This document shows, piece after piece, positions 14,201 through 24,509 of a stretch of DNA of 64,000 nt. Under the pieces are notes generated by a model, which was not told the DNA's origin, searched no databases, and worked only from the letters and a program-made list of their open reading frames with translations. This stretch comes from Saccharum officinarum (Eukaryota; Streptophyta; Magnoliopsida; Poales; Poaceae). Position 1 is the stretch's first letter. Every line of letters begins with the position of its first letter. Position numbers and translations under genes: made by a program. The stretch covers positions 69,180,662-69,244,661 of the forward strand of contig CM036225.1 of assembly GCA_020631735.1 (NCBI GenBank), written 5' to 3'.

Positions 14201-17200
14201 CATATGAAAACAAATCACATCTTTGGGATATTATAGAAGAGGACTGAAGAGGATTTGTAGAAATGCAGGTGAAGTATCTTGGATTTATCCTGTTTAACTT
14301 GTGTTTGTCATCCGCAGACAATTATAGAGGCACAGTTTGTGTATATTTTATAGCATACTGTATAACCTTCGGGTTTCAAGCTCTCATATCCAATTGGTAT
14401 ATACAATCTAAGAAGCAGACAGTACATCAATATTTATGCGTATCAGTCAACAACCATGATTCCTGTTTCGCTTAGCATGTGTGAAATATAACAAATGACC
14501 AATTAGACAGAACAACTCAACTCATGAGTGAAAACAGTGAAAATAGGCAAATAAGAAACTTAAGATCCTCTGGGAAATAGCATCAGTTGTTCCCTCCGCA
14601 TTTGACTTTATGACTAATCATCCCAAGATAAAATTTGCTCACTATGCTAAAGTATCTCCAATTAGTTTGATGTTTTGGCCCCAAACATAAGTAGGCAAGA
14701 AATCCATTTGGCAAGGGATTTTGGAAGTAGCAGATCTATGTAGCTGAAACTTTTAAGCTTGTGAATGATGCAAATTCAGTTAAGATGGAACATAAACATG
14801 TTAAACATGCAAAGAAATCTTTGAGGGATTATGCCTTGCAAGCATGATGTATATTGCTGCACAATCAAGCCTCCGAATGAATGTCCAATTAGTACAGGTG
14901 GCAAGGGGAGCTCCTTCTGGATGAAATCAGCAATATCACCAGTATGTGTCTACTGCAAGTCAATAAGATACTGGGGGTAAGTCTAGTGAGACAATGAAGT
15001 GGGCCAGCTCTACAGAGTGAAGTATAAGTATTATAGCGCAATCTTTGGCTTAAACATGTTAATTGTCATGTGAGTTAGTATGTGACGGTGCTTGAAACTT
15101 CGTTCATAGTATATTCTTGACATTTCTCACTGTATTTCTTCAAATTATAGATTTATAGTGTTCACTAAATGATGACAACGGGACAAGTCAGTTTAAAGTG
15201 GTAAACAACCTAGAACCATACTTAATACTCCCTCAATTCCAAATTATAAGATGTTTTGACTTTTTCAGATACATTGTTTTTGCTATATATCTAGACATAG
15301 TGTATATCCAAGTCCATAGCAAAAACTCATATCTCTACAACTAAAAAGAAGCGAATGTTATCGTCACCGCACACCTAATCGGTCCGCCCCTCCGTAATGA
15401 CCCCGCGCTAAACAACGCCACCTCGCGCGCTTCGTCTCGCCCAGCAGAACCGCCCTCCACTCACGCACGTCTCCTACCTCCTCCCGCCCCGCTCCCCTGC
15501 TCCCTGCCGCCGAGGTCGCCGAACCGCGCGCTCCCGCCCCGCTCCCCCTGCTCCGTGACGCCGAGGTCCCGGCCTGGATGTTGCCGGCGGAGACCGTGTT
15601 CAGATCAGATACTACAGGTGTAGGCACGACGCCTAGCTCCGCCTCCGCCCCCAATCCTTCCCGCCTGCTTCGATTCAGTGCTCCATGCCCCCGCTATTTT
15701 CTTCCTTTTCCCCATGGAGCAGAACCGAGCACTTGGGCAGATCCAGCGCCGGCCATCTTCTTCGTGCTTCTGCCGACGGATCCTGTGCCGGTGGAGAGCA
15801 CGGGCCAGCATGCATCCGGCGGAGGATGGAAAGGGTGCGGGCACAATCGGCGTAGCCTCAAGACGGCGTCCTCGACTACGCCATCGGCGCCTCCAACTTC
15901 CTCGCCTGTGTCGCCGCCGCTACTGATTTGCCATGCCGGAGCTGCTTCGCCCCGCGCCCAGTCACACGCACCTAGCGGTGCTTTGGCCTTCCTCACGCCA
16001 TTCTTTCTGCTCCGTCTTCCCCTTTCCCTTCCCGTGGAGCAGAGCCAAGCGGACATCTCCACTCCGTGTTCCACCGCTGGACACAGACCCGACACCGGCA
16101 GCACAGGGTGGCACGGCTCCGGCAAAGGAGGGAAAGGACGCGGGCTAGCCAGCGCAGCCGCAAGATGCCAATTTCCTTGTCACTGTCGCCGCGCCGCCAC
16201 CGATTTCCTCCCTAGCACCACCGACTTCCACGGTACGTAATTGATTTTAGTGTCAGATGCCTGCAAATAGTGTGAAATGAATTCGTAGTTGATTTAAGGC
16301 TTCTATGAATGAATTCGATTGGTACAGATGCATGCAAGTAGCCCCAAATCTTGTTCGTGGTCATCTTGGCAGAGATTCAGGTTTTTAGTATTTGATTTAG
16401 TCAGTGAAGTGAATTCATAATTGATTTAATCTGTGAATGAATTCGATTGGTATAGATGCATGCAAGTAGTCTGTTCACGAGCAGATTGTGTTTGTCAAGA
16501 TCAAAGGTGCTGTTAATTTTGCTGCGTAAAGATCAAATAGCTCGGGATTCCCCTTAATTTGATGTCCTCGTAGATGATGTTCATCTTTGTTGGTGAAATT
16601 ATGCTATTTTCTTTTCATTTTGCTCAAGCAATTGAATGTTTAGATAAATAATAACTTGACTTATGCAGTTAATTTAGTATAACAATTGAGTATGCTTGAC
16701 ATATGTGATTTATGCAGTTAATTCATGTTCTACAGATATGATTCTCTTATTGAGATTTGGACTAAAGAAAATTATTGTAGAGCATGCCTATTTTGATTGC
16801 TGGATGATCGTTTCCAAAGATCCTTGAGGTGCATAAGGACGAGTTCAATGATATGTTAAGGTATTATTACACCTCTAGCACTCCTAAGTCTTACCATCGA
16901 CCTTATATATATCTGAGCCATTCCAGAGTTACACCCTATCCCTTAGTGCCTCCCACACTATGCAGATTTAAATACGACAAAAAATGAATATTCTCTTGTT
17001 TTTATCTGCTGGTAATTGTAGAAAAACTCAAAATATTTTTCCCCTGTGTTCTTGTTTTCATGGAGCACTCTGAATAGAACAAGGTTTTTAGTAACAGAGA
17101 GCTGCAAATGTGTGTGTTTCATATCCTTGATGCAAATGCAAGAGGGATTTCTTACAATCCAAATCTAAGAGCCGATCTCCATTTTTCTTCTTCCAAGAGC

Positions 17201-20200
17201 TACCAATGGACCTCGGTACTGTCAGGAAGAAGCTTGTCAGGAATGCATATCGCTCTTTCGAGCAATTTGAGGTCAGATTGATAGGCTTTAGTCATATATT
17301 TGGATAGAGAATGAATAATGAATATCGTTTTGCGATTTGTTGGTCATTGTGGAGTCTCAGTTTTCAGTTCATTTTACTTTTGTCATGAGCGAATTTGATT
17401 TGTAATGATCTCCCAATGCAGCAACATGTTATAAGTTCGACTTGCATTTCCTGATAATAATGACAAGATGACCCCCGAAAAAAAAGACTGAGGATTGATG
17501 GACTTATTATCATTATCAAAATAGCCTTTTGTTCCCTGTGCTAGACTAACCTGGCTTATAGAAAAATCCTTGTTATGCGATAAAAGGAGATAAATGCATG
17601 GTTTCTCTGTCCTTACAAAAAAAATTGTTCCTACTGGAAAGGCGAATCATAAAGAAATCATCAATAATAGTGGGTGATCTAGCAACCCCGAGACAAAAGA
17701 AGGTTCATTTCTCTTGATTGGTGATGATTTACTTCAGTTAGCCATTGATAAATACTTGCCTAATTGCTATGCTAACACAGGTTTTTGTCCTTTGAACTTT
17801 GAGTTTTGAGTTAGCATTTGATCTTTCATTTTCACAAATTTAGTGAAATTTAGTGAAAGGATGGAATTCGAGCTACCACTTCGGTTCACCTTCAAGGCTG
17901 CGACGTCAACTCGCGCGTCTACGGCAACAACGCTGAGGACTCTCGTGCCAGGAAACATCCTCCAGTCCCAAGGTGAGGCTCCAATCTCTCTCGGATTTGA
18001 ATAGGAAGGCCTCCGTAAGTTGTGAGCGTTGGTTATGTGATGTTTGATTTGGTTGCAATGAATCAAATCAAAGGGCTGTACTAGGTTAAAATGCCATGTA
18101 GATAAAAAAATTATCTGCTACATGTAGATAGCTGTTAATTTGATATCTATTTATAACTTGAACTGGTTTACATAATATTAGTGTATTGGGGTAGCCTACC
18201 AAAGCCAATGCACATAACACCACTGACCTGTTGTTGCATGCCTATATGTGTTGCAGACCCTGTAAGTTTCAAATTCACATAGGGTTATTCATTTTTCCCC
18301 TTTCTTGCTAAATGTTTGATCTAAACACCCTGTTGGGCCATATACTTCATAATTACTGGTGCCAGTAACAAATATTTGTGTTATCTGATATCCTTTTATC
18401 TTGATGTGCAGGAAGTGCTACTGTCAGCAATGTAGACATCCGGTCCATGAGGCAATGGATTGAATTAAAATAAGAAATGAACTGAGACTTCCTCAATGCA
18501 ATTTAAATAGATTGTGTACATTAAACTACATGTCGATGTTGTTGAAATATACTTTTCTGAATAATATGATCATTCAGTTATGCTTAAGTTATTTATTCTG
18601 AAACGGTACAGTGTGCCGGTCATGCTCTCCACCGAGCGTGTGGGTTTGGGTTAGGAGCATGAGGCTGCAAGTGTTGGGCTCACCTGAAGCTGTAGGAAAA
18701 CAGGTTGTTGACCTAGAGGGCGGTGACCTGTTTTCTCCTAGAGCGGCTAGCGGTCACTATGTGGCTGTTCTAACATTTTGATTTGATAGGTCTTTTTAGC
18801 TACTATTGTTCAGTGACTAGCAAGGTATCCAATGTATGCAATTGAGATAGCTTATATTTTCAAAACTGAACATGCTCGTCCCTTGCTTACAATCTCCATT
18901 GATTGCTAACTAACAAGTTTCACAATATAACAAAAAATAATAGTTACGAAGGGATATTTATGATGATCCGTTAGTGTCAGTTGTTGCATGAAAGTGGCAC
19001 TTTGATATGAAAGTCACTTACTTTGGTGGTAAGAGAGTTGAGACAGAGAATTGCAAACTCAGCTTTGGACCGGATCCTGACCAGGACTACGAGGTTTAGT
19101 TGGGCAACATGGGTTTGCATATTTGAGTATCATATATGAAGTTTCCTTAAAAAAACAACGAATTGAGATACATCAATACATGGATATATTGATTTTAATT
19201 TGGTGATAATCCTTGGACAATACCAAACATCTCGTGAAATTTACTGTTACTCCCGTTGAAAGTCTACATACAAAAGCTAAAACGTCTTATAATTTAGAAC
19301 GGAGGGAGCAAATATGTTTCATTCAAAGTTACACCCCAGTATACATTTGTCACACATTAATGAGTACTGGACCAGCAATAAGAATTAATTGACAGAACAG
19401 CATCAAGTAACGGAAATGTAGAACAGTTGAGACGATTTGAAACAGTGCACTGAAGCTTAAAACTAATTACCTCAAGAGTGCCTGCCACTGCCTCCTGTGG
19501 AACACTGCTTTCACCCTGCAAAGGTTGTCACCGAAGCTGCAAATGTCACATGGTCTACAAACAGATACTGGCAACTGGGCGATGCAACAGGTCAGCTGAA
19601 CTGTCACATGCACGATGCACCGACCAACGCAAGAGGATTCAAATATTCAGATAAAATGCTACACACATAGACTAATCCAGAGCCAGGGATTTGTAGCTGC
19701 TGCATTTTACTACTGAATTATGAGCAAGGTACTGAATAGCGTATTGCGGGTTGGTAGCGGATTGACGTCGAGGTAGCGGATTGCGGATAGCGGACGATAT
19801 TGCGGACGATAAGTTCAAATAGCGGCACCCAAATAGTCTCATATAATTTTAAGCACATATATCATGAATAATGAGTATAAATAATTTTAAGTGCATATAT
19901 CATGAATAATTTTAAGTTCCACAGCCGATGCGTGAGTTTTGAATTTAGGGTGTGAGTCATAGTGGGCTGGACTAATTAGGGATATTTGCTTCCATGCTAT
20001 TGCGGCCTGCTACGCGCAATTGCGGCCGCAATATCGGCCTGCTATTCAAAATTGCGGCCGCAAAGTTCCAGGATGCAAAGTTCAGAACGCTACCTCATAG
20101 TGCGGGTGCAATTGCGGCCGCTACCACCGCTATTTATTACCTTATGAGTAACGCAACCTATTTTTTCTGAGGATGAAAAACACAACCTAATGATGCATTT

Positions 20201-20544
20201 CGTCATTTTACCTGCGCGCGTAGGCTGAGGGCGTAGCAGGGGAACCCGGCCCGCGAGAAGAAGAGAAGCCAGTGCTCAGCCCAGCACCAGGCCGCGTGGA
20301 AGCTCCCGTGCACGAACACCAGGGGCGTGCGCTCTCCCGCCGCCGGCGGGCACTGCGCGATGACCTCGAGGTCGAGGCCGCACGGCAGGCGGTGGAAGCG
20401 GCGGGACTGGCCCTCTTGCAGAGCGTAGGCGCAAGTGGGGCGAAGGAAGGGCCTCGTTGTCCTCCTCCTCGCCGTCCGGGCCTGCGCTGGCGCCGGCCGT
20501 GAGGAGAGGGAGAAAGGAGGAGCGGCGAGGGTGGCGGTGGCCAT
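11203..20544 (-). CDS. Plastid-targeted alpha/beta hydrolase, eight exons
   Basis: Exons in order (complement): 20212-20544, 19471-19515, 14835-14949, 13042-12979, 12893-12845, 12289-12192, 11668-11530, 11349-11203; 990 nt, 329 aa. Residues 1 to about 40 are Ala/Ser/Arg-rich with few acids, like a chloroplast transit peptide. The fold follows: oxyanion motif [10 protein letters not shown] (His79-Gly80), nucleophile elbow GHSFG with Ser150, acid Asp278 in GARNDF, catalytic His305 in VAHDMM. These are the serine-hydrolase triad of the Abhydrolase_6 type; substrate is unknown. I chose the Met at 20544 because it opens the transit-like region; an in-frame Met lies upstream at 20619. Odd points: a GC donor for intron 3 and an acceptor with two AGs for intron 2. 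All exon phases join without stops, so the gene is probably functional. Confidence 0.88.
13095..14105 (+). pseudogene. 5'-truncated LINE (L1-type) with reverse-transcriptase remnant
   Basis: From 13114 the sequence reads the RT signature [12 protein letters not shown], then [11 protein letters not shown] (the catalytic FADD) near 13207-13240, [15 protein letters not shown], and the C-terminal region [11 protein letters not shown], ending with a stop before 13980. It has in-frame stops at about 13199 (Trp to TGA) and 13603 (Trp to TAG), so it is dead. The 3' end GGGACAAAAGGCTATG plus (TTG)n at 14086-14104 is typical of plant LINEs. ATATTTT flanks both sides and may be the target duplication. 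It lies antisense in intron 3 of the hydrolase gene. Confidence 0.9.
14086..14104 (+). repeat. (TTG)n tail of the LINE
   Basis: Six TTG units immediately after the LINE 3' end, the usual 3' tail of this plant LINE group. Confidence 0.85.
15226..15348. mobile_element. Left part of a Stowaway MITE in hydrolase intron 2
   Basis: TA followed by CTCCCTCAATTCCAAATTAT, then the usual Stowaway body including CTAGACATAGTGTATAT and AGTCCATAGCAAAAACTC. The right terminal repeat is missing; the sequence changes at AAAAG (15344-15348). A matching right end is at 19277-19308. Confidence 0.75.
15690..16225 (+). repeat. Diverged GC-rich duplication
   Basis: Two blocks share TTCC-TTTCCC-TGGAGCAGA, then GGAAAGGRYGCGGGC and CTGTCGCCGC, with heavy divergence between copies. 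The long open frame through both (15578-16240) is compositional and matches no family I know. A donor-like CACGGTACGTAA follows at about 16231. Confidence 0.45.
16277..16475 (+). repeat. Direct repeat, 131 bp spacing
   Basis: TGAATTCRTARTTGATTTAA and GAATGAATTCGATTGGTAYA followed by GATGCATGCAAGTAG appear twice in the same order. Confidence 0.6.
17197..17271 (+). pseudogene. Bromodomain exon fragment
   Basis: One exon reads [20 protein letters not shown] then FEQFE, followed by GGTCAG as a donor-like site. [23 protein letters not shown] is the ZA-loop and following helix of plant BRD7/9-type bromodomains, which bind acetylated lysine in histones. The rest of the domain (helix Z, the conserved Asn loop) is not found nearby, so this is a scrap, not a gene. 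It sits inside the 3.9 kb insertion and on the opposite strand to the hydrolase. Confidence 0.65.
18413..18472 (+). other. Possible terminal exon scrap
   Basis: After an acceptor-like TTGATGTGCAG there is a short open stretch reading [19 protein letters not shown] and a TAA. It may be the last exon of a captured gene. I do not recognise the family. Confidence 0.2.
18999..19091 (+). other. Short open frame, unknown
   Basis: A 30-codon ATG-to-TAG frame (starts [20 protein letters not shown]). It has balanced amino-acid use, unlike the surrounding AT-rich DNA, and may be another captured scrap. No family recognised. Confidence 0.2.
19244..19310. mobile_element. Right end of a Stowaway MITE
   Basis: AAAACGTCTTATAATTTAGA followed by ACGGAGGGAG is a clear Stowaway right end. 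It is either the missing right end of the element at 15226, or a separate internally deleted copy whose left end is TACTCCCGTTG at about 19246. Confidence 0.7.
19726..20141. mobile_element. hAT-type MITE in hydrolase intron 1
   Basis: The ends are imperfect inverted repeats AAGGTACTGAATAGCG and CGCTATTTATTACC(TT). They are flanked by near-identical 8 bp direct repeats TTATGAGC (19718-19725) and TTATGAGT (20142-20149), the 8 bp duplication typical of hAT elements. Inside are many GCGGCCGC/TTGCGG/GGTAGCGG subterminal motifs and a 27 bp direct repeat with CATATATCATGAATAAT. It is non-coding, 416 bp. Confidence 0.8.
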
Positions 20545-20803
20545 GGAAGGCGCCAATCGGATGCAGAATGAATGAATGATGGAGATTTTTTTTAATGAAT
20601 GACGGAGATGGGTGGACAACTGGACATGGAACAGCGGATAGATAGATTCGATAAGAAAAAAGTGCAGAGCAACGCGATGGGCTGTCGAAGAGCTAAATAA
20701 ACGCTCGCCCCAAATAGAGTGGTTAGCTCTTTTACAGCCAGCTGCTAGGTTGCGTTGCGTTACGCCCGCTGTTTATCATTATTGAATAAATTGTGAGAGA
20801 ATT
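20545..20803. promoter_or_regulatory. Putative divergent promoter region
   Basis: About 260 bp between the hydrolase start and the remnant frame at 20804. Read toward the hydrolase it contains TTTATTTAGC near 20700, a weak TATA candidate. No stronger element is seen. The in-frame upstream Met of the hydrolase (20619) lies here. Confidence 0.35.
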
Positions 20804-21070
20804 TTGGCAGCAGCGGTTGCAGCACAGTTGCCTTCTTTCTCCTGCGGCTCTTTCCTCGGCAACAGCAAGGCCGTTTGGCTGGCACCCATGGCGGACGCCC
20901 AAACCCAGATATGCAAGTTCCCAATGCCTCAGCCAACAAAAGCTCAAGCAGGCAAGGCTTCCGCGGCTCCGTACTCCCATCATCACATATCGCGTTTCTT
21001 TGTCCGCCTGAACTCAAGAAGGTCTAGACCGATCACCAACATCAGGGCCAGCAGCAGGTACTCAGGCTGA
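20804..21070 (+). pseudogene. Possible first-exon remnant with transit-like N-terminus
   Basis: The frame reads AAAVAAQLPSFSCGSFLGNS and is Ser/Ala/Arg-rich, like a plastid transit peptide, ending at a TGA at 21068. Where the start Met is expected the sequence has TTG (20804), not ATG. The first true in-frame ATG, in good context, is 20888 (ACCCATGGCG). A donor-like AGCAG followed by GTACTC lies at 21055-21060. No downstream exon is found; transposons take over from 21.5 kb. It may be a broken gene sharing a divergent promoter with the hydrolase. Family unknown. Confidence 0.35.
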
Positions 21071-21581
21071 CGATCGGCCTAGATGCGAGGAATCCAATCC
21101 GTGTATTTTTTCGTCTTTGGTTTGTACACAATTTGATCTCCCTGGTTAGTAATTGTAGTCGTTTAGCAGATTATTCATATTGGTAACTGATATAGTCATA
21201 CGTTTTTCTCCTAATTTAGATGTTGAAATTTTATAATGTTACCTAAGTAATATTTATCTAGTGTTAAGAAAAATAAGAAGAAAACTATAAGATCAGTTTA
21301 CTCAACCAAAATAGATGCTATCTATAAGCAAAGATTTTAAATCTACAGCTATAACTAGAGATAGCTTCTGGAGAAGATAACAGCAAGGAGAATGAACTTT
21401 TAGCACTAAGTAATCCTAGACGCTAATAGCTGCGTTTAACTCGAGATAGCCGCTAAATGGGCTTTTATTTAGCTGCGGCTAAAACACTGCTGGCCCCAGA
21501 AATTGGCAAACAGCTAGCCCAGGATGCCTCTATCGATCCACCCACGCAACCCTAAAAAAAACTCTCACACACTCTGTTTTG
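21071..21581. other. AT-rich spacer
   Basis: No gene is recognised. Around 21330-21490 there are AGCTATAACTAGAGATAGC and TTTAGCTGCGGCTAAA motifs, which look like a decayed hAT-type repeat without clear ends. Confidence 0.4.
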
Positions 21582-21590
21582 CCCCAAAAA

Positions 21591-22769
21591 TGAGTTAATT
21601 AGTTGGATTTATGCCATTATAACTTCACCGTTTTTAAAACACGTCATTACTATTCAAGAAACTATGCCAGTGCCATTGAAACTACGAAGATGTTAGAAAT
21701 ACGCCATTATATACGTCTGGAGATGATTTTTGGCCCACTGTCAGGCGTATGGAGCGGTCCGTTATCCATATGGACATGATTGCCCCCTTCCTCTTTCTCT
21801 CTCACATCCACAGACACATGGGGCCACTCGTTAGCCTTCCACACATTCTCCCTCCCCCTCTCTCTCTCTTGTCTTCTTCGTCTTCCGTCACCGTTGGCAG
21901 CGGGGTGCGACTCGGCCGGCCACGTGCTCGCCTGACTATAGTGCAGCAGTGGCGCGGTGGCCCACCTGCACGCTTGCCGGTGGTGGCCCACCTACATGCA
22001 AGCCCGGCGGTGGCACCCGAGCCCGCGTGCCCGCTCGCCGGCAATGGCGCGACCGCCTCGTCGTCCTGTGGCGTCACAGCAGCGCGCACGCGCTCCTCCG
22101 ACAGCAGCTCAACTAGCCCGACACGGCAGCACCCCGCGTGCTCGCCCGACGGCAATTTGGTGGCCCACTCGCGCGCTTGCCAGCCATGGCGCGACCGCTT
22201 ACTCGTTTGGTGGCATCACAGCAGCGTGCACGCGCTCGGCTAGCGGTGATCCCCTGCGGCACGTCCGCGCCGCTAGGGAGATGCGCCTCCGGCTGGCCAG
22301 TGGCTGTCGGGCAGACGCACCACGAGGGTTGACCGTGGCGTTAGGGACCGTGCAACCGGGTAGCTGCGCTGGCTCCGCAGCCTCGCTGCGCACATATAGA
22401 GGAAAAATAGGAGCACGGAGGCGCGTGAAGGCAGGGAAGGTCATGGGCTACGTCCTCGCCGCTGGCGAGGCCTACATCAGCCGAATCGACCAAGGTCCCA
22501 TGCACGGGCTGTGTCCATGAAAAGGATTAGGGAGAGGACAGAGGAAGGGGATGACACATTGGGCTCGCCTACAAGTGAGATAGAGTGGGAGGGGTATTTT
22601 GGTCCATATGAAAATACAAAATTATCCGTACACCTGCACATGGACCAACATATGTATATAATGGCATATTTTAGCTTTCACAAGAATTATAATGGCACTA
22701 GCATAGTTTTTAATAATAACAGTGTGCTTCAAAAACGGTGAAGTTATAATGGCACAGATCCTATTAAGC
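21591..22769. mobile_element. MULE-like element with long terminal inverted repeats and GC-rich cargo
   Basis: The terminal inverted repeats align over about 180 bp (21591-21780 against 22590-22769), including TGCCATTATAACTTCACCGT at both ends and ATGCCATTATATAC further in. A 9 bp direct repeat CCCCAAAAA flanks it (21582-21590 and 22770-22778), the duplication length of Mutator-type elements. Between the arms is a strongly GC-rich passenger (about 21890-22480) with overlapping open frames on both strands and no transposase. This is Pack-MULE architecture. I recognise no donor gene in the cargo. Confidence 0.8.
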
Positions 22770-22778
22770 CCCCAAAAA

Positions 22779-23192
22779 AGTGGCGGCTGCTGCTTTCGGT
22801 TCTGGCCATGATGTCAGACCTTTGAGTGGAGTTGGCCTACGACAGTGACTTCAACGGACTTCCACTAGCGGTAGCGGCGACGGTGACAACTGCTTCAAGC
22901 GAAGGTGGCCTGTGGCGGCGGCTTCTAGCTCCAGTGACGGCACCCGATGGCCATGGCTTTCAGCGAACGTGGCTATTGATGGCCAATAACACCGAGTTAG
23001 ACCATCAATATTCCACCCAAAAGCAAGATAAAATCACATCACATGCACCAAATTTGCTTTATAATTCACCTAGTTCCACTTGTACTTGGAAAAGTATTTG
23101 AATGCAGGAAATTTGTACAAATTTCATAAAAAAACAAGTGCAAAGAAGGCAAGTGGATGTGGCAGGGGGCCTTGGGCCCACCTGGTGGGGCC
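22779..23192. other. Spacer between MULE and copia element
   Basis: Continues on the far side of the copia element at 31061. It contains a GC-rich piece (22800-22980) with no recognisable protein. Confidence 0.4.
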
Positions 23193-24457
23193 TGTAGGGT
23201 TATGAGGGTGCTACGCTAGCCATAAAATCAAAATTTTCGACCTCATAAACCAGGACCTACTACTAGTTACAGGTTACAGAATTACCACTAGACGGCAGGT
23301 GCAGCGGAAGCGACTCGATGTAGTCGAACGCGTCGTAGCAGTGCCGTGCAGTTGCGTGGTTGTCCATCACATCTACCCTCCGCTCGCGGGTCGTCCCTCT
23401 CGTGCGGTTCGTCCTTGTGCTCTAGATGCAGTACCTCTAAGGTATCCCACACGTACGGGGAGGAAGCGTTGCGCCTCCGGACTGCTAGGTCCGCGAGGAG
23501 CAGTAGGCGTGAGCGTGGGGGCGACGACGGCTACCCAATGGCGTGAGTCACTTGGCCGCGCCCCCTCCCTCTTTTATATAGGCGCCTCTAATGAGCCCCA
23601 AGTTGGAGGCCCAATTAGAAAACCCTAAGCCTAGTCAAATTCGGGTCCAACCCGAATTAGGCTTCTAGCCCCTTAAGCATGCGACCCTATGGGTTCATGC
23701 ACACGTAGACGTGGCTCGAGTACTCCTACTCGGCCATTAGTTGATAGCGGTCTCTAGCAAGACGTGTCAACTCCTATGTGTATGCAAAGATCATATCAGA
23801 CAAACCACCACAAACCATATACATGTTATTCCTTTTGCCACACGATATTTGATCCAACTCTTAGGTTAACACTTAACCTAAGCACCGCCATGCATTTGTT
23901 GATCCAATCATTAGAGTGTTCCATTGATATCTCTCTCACATAGAGAGGGGCAAATTCCATCTTGATTGTCTATGTCTCACAGGATGTTTCTTGACAAACC
24001 TGAAGACCACCTTTACAACTACCCAGTTACGGAGTAGCATTTGATAGTCTCTAAGTAGGTCATTTCACATCTTGAGTACATACAACAATCTCAGGTCTAA
24101 GGACATAACGTACATGATGTGAATCGAGATAATAACAATATCTCATGTTGGGTCAGTCTAGCCTACATGTCACACATGTGTCCGCATTATTAGTTCGACA
24201 TCTATATGTCTATGACTTGTGAAACATAATCATCAACTAATAATGTGCTGATCTAATATTCATGTGCGTCCTAACATGAACTCCGATCAGTGACCATTCT
24301 AGAATAACCATACAAGTGAAAGAGTTTCACAAACAATTCACATAATTGTTAATCGATACAAGTTATCTTTAATGGATATTCAATGGACTCATAATATATC
24401 ATGGATACAAGGCAATACAATCATCTCTATGATAACATCTAGGGCATACTCCCAACA
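23193..24457 (-). repeat. 3' LTR of the copia element
   Basis: Matches 29794-31060 along its whole length at several percent divergence, mostly C/T and G/A changes. Confidence 0.92.
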
Positions 24458-24509
24458 ATCTCCCACTTGCACTAGAGTTAATCTCAAAGATATCTAATAC
24501 CCATAGCTC

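Larger units (their letters stand above)
15349..19271 (+). mobile_element. Unclassified 3.9 kb insertion carrying gene scraps
   Basis: This block lies between two Stowaway pieces, flanked by AAAAG (15344-15348 and 19272-19276). It opens with a GC-rich region (15360-16240) built of two diverged copies of about 220 bp (15690-15930 and 16010-16225). A 131 bp-spaced duplication follows (16277 and 16408 repeats, each ending GGTAYAGATGCATGCAAGTAG). It then has a bromodomain exon remnant at 17197-17271. Terminal repeats, a Helitron end or transposase are not seen. It could be a Pack-type element or a retroposed or filler insertion. It lies antisense in the hydrolase gene. Confidence 0.4.

Noticed and set aside
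15578..16240. 220-codon open frame
   Set aside because: Proline/serine-rich frame through two diverged GC-rich repeat copies, without a known domain; the opposite strand is open too.
15349..19271. Helitron or CACTA identity for the 3.9 kb block
   Set aside because: No TC start, no hairpin plus CTRR end, no CACTA ends and no 3 bp duplication seen.
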